Shown here: positions 62,569 through 64,000 of the stretch, piece after piece
Layout: each line of letters begins with the position of its first letter
How positions within the stretch are numbered: the first letter of the stretch is position 1
NCBI RefSeq assembly: GCF_002797315.1
Contig: NZ_KZ454936.1
Span: 433,133 to 497,132 of the forward strand
DNA: 64,000 bases
Direction: 5' to 3'
Origin: Bacillus sp. FJAT-44742
GTDB taxonomy: Bacteria > Bacillota > Bacilli > Bacillales > Marinococcaceae
The notes under the pieces: generated by a model
Databases searched by the model: none
The model's input: the letters and a program-made list of their open reading frames with translations, nothing else
Told to the model about the DNA's origin: nothing
Translations under genes and position numbers: made by a program

Positions 62569-63600
62569 TTAATTCATACTTTGTTTCAGCTTTTTGAGGG
62601 TATCTTTACTGCATATAACGAAGAGTTCTGCATCCTCTGGTATTGATTTGGACAGCTTACTGACAATGGTAAAGTCATTTCGATCAGAAATTAAAATCGC
62701 TCCTTTTCTTTTAAGATCATCAAATGCGTCATTGTAGGTTGTCCAGGATGAATGCCTGGACAGTTTCCAAATGTCAACTCCACTTTTTCTGCTCAACAGG
62801 TTCATAATTAATCTACTGGATCCTTTATTTACGGCTGATTTAGCCATTAAATCGGAAAGTGCTTCATCAGCAATGACAAACTCATCTACATTGGCATGTT
62901 TGAAATTTGGTATGTGCTTTTCTTTAAGGATTTCTACAATAGTGTAAATGTCTTTCTTTTTCTCTGCTGCATAGCCTTCAATTGCCGAAACAGTCAGCAA
63001 TGAGGTGCCATCAGCACTAACGTGGTTTACCTCGTTATCCTGCGTGAAAATTAAGACAGCCTTGGCTCCTAACACATTTGCTTTATCAAGTACTTCCGTG
63101 TCTGTCGCGTTTCCTTGTATAAAGTAAAGTCTTTCGTGTTCAAAAGGTGTTTGAGATAATGAGTCGATAAGGACGATTTTTGCTTTTTCATCAATTTCAA
63201 GAATTTCGTTCATTGTATGTTTGGCTTTATTTGACCACTTTACTATGACATAATGACCGTGCCCGTTATAATTCAACTTTCCCTCCTCCTTTAACTTTCG
63301 ATAGATCCCAAAGCTTTCAACAATTTTACCTATGACTATTCCTATTAAGGCAATCCCAAAAAAATATAAAAATATCCCATACACCTTTCCTAACGTCGTT
63401 TCCGGAACAAAATCCCCATACCCTGTCGTAGTTACCGTCGTCATAACAAACCAAAAGCCTATAAAGGGGTCTGGAAAGGTAGCTGGTTCGAGCCAGTGAA
63501 TGATGAAGGAGCTGGCAATGAAAAAGACAATCGTTACTAAAAACAAAGTAAGCTTTCTTATCTTTACAGCCATTTTTAAAAGGTCGAAGATAAAGAGCAT
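62569..63600 (-). CDS. YugO-like potassium channel with RCK domain
   Basis: 343 residues from ATG 63600, behind TGGAGGACAGGAA; the 38 residues upstream in frame overlap that site. Two membrane helices enclose the selectivity filter TTVTTTGYGDFVP (about 71-83). After residue 115 comes a cytosolic RCK domain (HYVIVKWSNKAKHTMNEILE; LYFIQGNATDTEVLDKANVL) with a variant of the Rossmann glycine motif, VKWSNKA. YugO gates K+ efflux in Bacillus biofilm signalling. Confidence 0.93.
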   Translation of the reverse strand: MLFIFDLLKMAVKIRKLTLFLVTIVFFIASSFIIHWLEPATFPDPFIGFWFVMTTVTTTGYGDFVPETTLGKVYGIFLYFFGIALIGIVIGKIVESFGIYRKLKEEGKLNYNGHGHYVIVKWSNKAKHTMNEILEIDEKAKIVLIDSLSQTPFEHERLYFIQGNATDTEVLDKANVLGAKAVLIFTQDNEVNHVSADGTSLLTVSAIEGYAAEKKKDIYTIVEILKEKHIPNFKHANVDEFVIADEALSDLMAKSAVNKGSSRLIMNLLSRKSGVDIWKLSRHSSWTTYNDAFDDLKRKGAILISDRNDFTIVSKLSKSIPEDAELFVICSKDTLKKLKQSMN

Positions 63601-63945
63601 TTCCTGTCCTCCAAACATTGTTAAGTTTGTACTCATCGTTGCCAAGAAGAGAGGAAAATATAAGGAATCCCAAGCATCAGCCGAAGACTTTTCATCACCA
63701 TTTCCGCTGTTCAATCTATCAGAAAGGAAGATGTTTTTCAGGCGTCACTCTGTTATAAAGAGAAAAATGAAAAAGGCAAAGTTTAGAGACTGATTGATGA
63801 AGGAATACCTCACGTAAGGTGACCGCATTGGAACAGTCACACCACTTATACTCATTAAATTGTGCATTACGTGGCTATAGACTAACTACTTAACTATTTC
63901 CTACTTGTCGCAGCCGCCACTATAACACAGACAAGGAGTGGTAGC
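63601..63945. other. Intergenic region
   Basis: Promoter zone of the K+ channel gene; no ORF with a ribosome site. Confidence 0.35.
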
Positions 63946-64000
63946 ATTTTTGTCTTTGATGGTATAGTTTCTCTGACGTTAAGTACCATGCTTGTTATTT
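63946..64000 (+). CDS. Small one-helix protein with apparent AUU start, cut by window end
   Basis: AAGGAG, 7 nt, then ATT TTT GTC TTT GAT GGT ATA GTT: the same opening as the ORF at 57034. Translation IFVFDGIVSLTLSTMLVI runs off the window. No conventional start lies in frame upstream within reach. Confidence 0.5.
   Translation, partial: MFVFDGIVSLTLSTMLVI

Noticed and set aside
1-64000. CRISPR arrays, tRNA or rRNA genes
   Set aside because: No regularly spaced repeats, cloverleaf signatures or rRNA consensus segments were seen by eye.

Overview
The window reads as chromosomal DNA of a low-GC, spore-forming member of the Bacillaceae. The evidence is SpoVR, two Sda-type checkpoint proteins, a Pro/Gly-rich spore-coat-like protein, CysJ/CysI and KtrA/KtrB proteins very close to those I remember from Bacillus subtilis, AGGAGG ribosome binding sites, T-tailed terminators, and cobalamin, c-di-AMP and M-box riboswitches. 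The number of K+, Mg2+, proton and heavy-metal transporters suits a halo- or alkalitolerant lifestyle (inference). I saw no rRNA, tRNA or CRISPR array.

Layout. 1-6.4 kb: a HELGH protein, a PPK2 kinase, a MarR/Hpr-like regulator, an Sda-like protein, a GNAT enzyme, a small exporter preceded by a perfect palindrome, and a permease/GntR/ATPase operon. 6.7-13 kb: a UbiD decarboxylase, several membrane proteins, a second Sda-like protein and a double DUF2294-like protein. 13.3-16.9 kb: cysJ-cysI sulfite reductase. 17-22 kb: a His-rich metal-binding protein divergent from a cobalamin riboswitch and the btuFCD-ferredoxin operon. 22-27.1 kb: YusW-like lipoprotein, TSUP exporter, and cadC-cadA. 28.1-37.8 kb: a mosaic region in which the 3' 636 bp of spoVR occurs three times in direct orientation, enclosing first a SIR2-domain defence-type gene with small genes and then a c-di-AMP-riboswitch-controlled ktrAB, with a transposase remnant at the far edge. 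38-50 kb: GNAT, DUF1761, a crcB pair, a GH120 beta-xylosidase with a divergent AraC regulator, an ACR3/BASS transporter, two convergent K+/H+-type antiporters, and a catalytic-domain-only tyrosine recombinase. 50.4-57 kb: four Mg2+-related genes (two full MgtE, one transmembrane-only MgtE, one MgtC) under three M-box riboswitches. 57-64 kb: VOC protein, chrA-padR, small membrane proteins, a thioesterase, a decayed DMT transporter and a YugO-like K+ channel.

Two observations stand out. First, cadA carries an in-frame TGA exactly where the first cysteine of its N-terminal CxxC metal site should be. The remaining roughly 690 codons are open, and a 7-bp hairpin with a G-initial loop starts 10 nt after the TGA. 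This is either a selenocysteine-containing Cd/Zn ATPase or a fresh nonsense mutation. Second, the three collinear spoVR 3' ends look like the footprint of repeated insertions into spoVR that each restored the reading frame. A third theme is a family of small one-helix proteins that seem to start at AUU codons behind good Shine-Dalgarno sequences.
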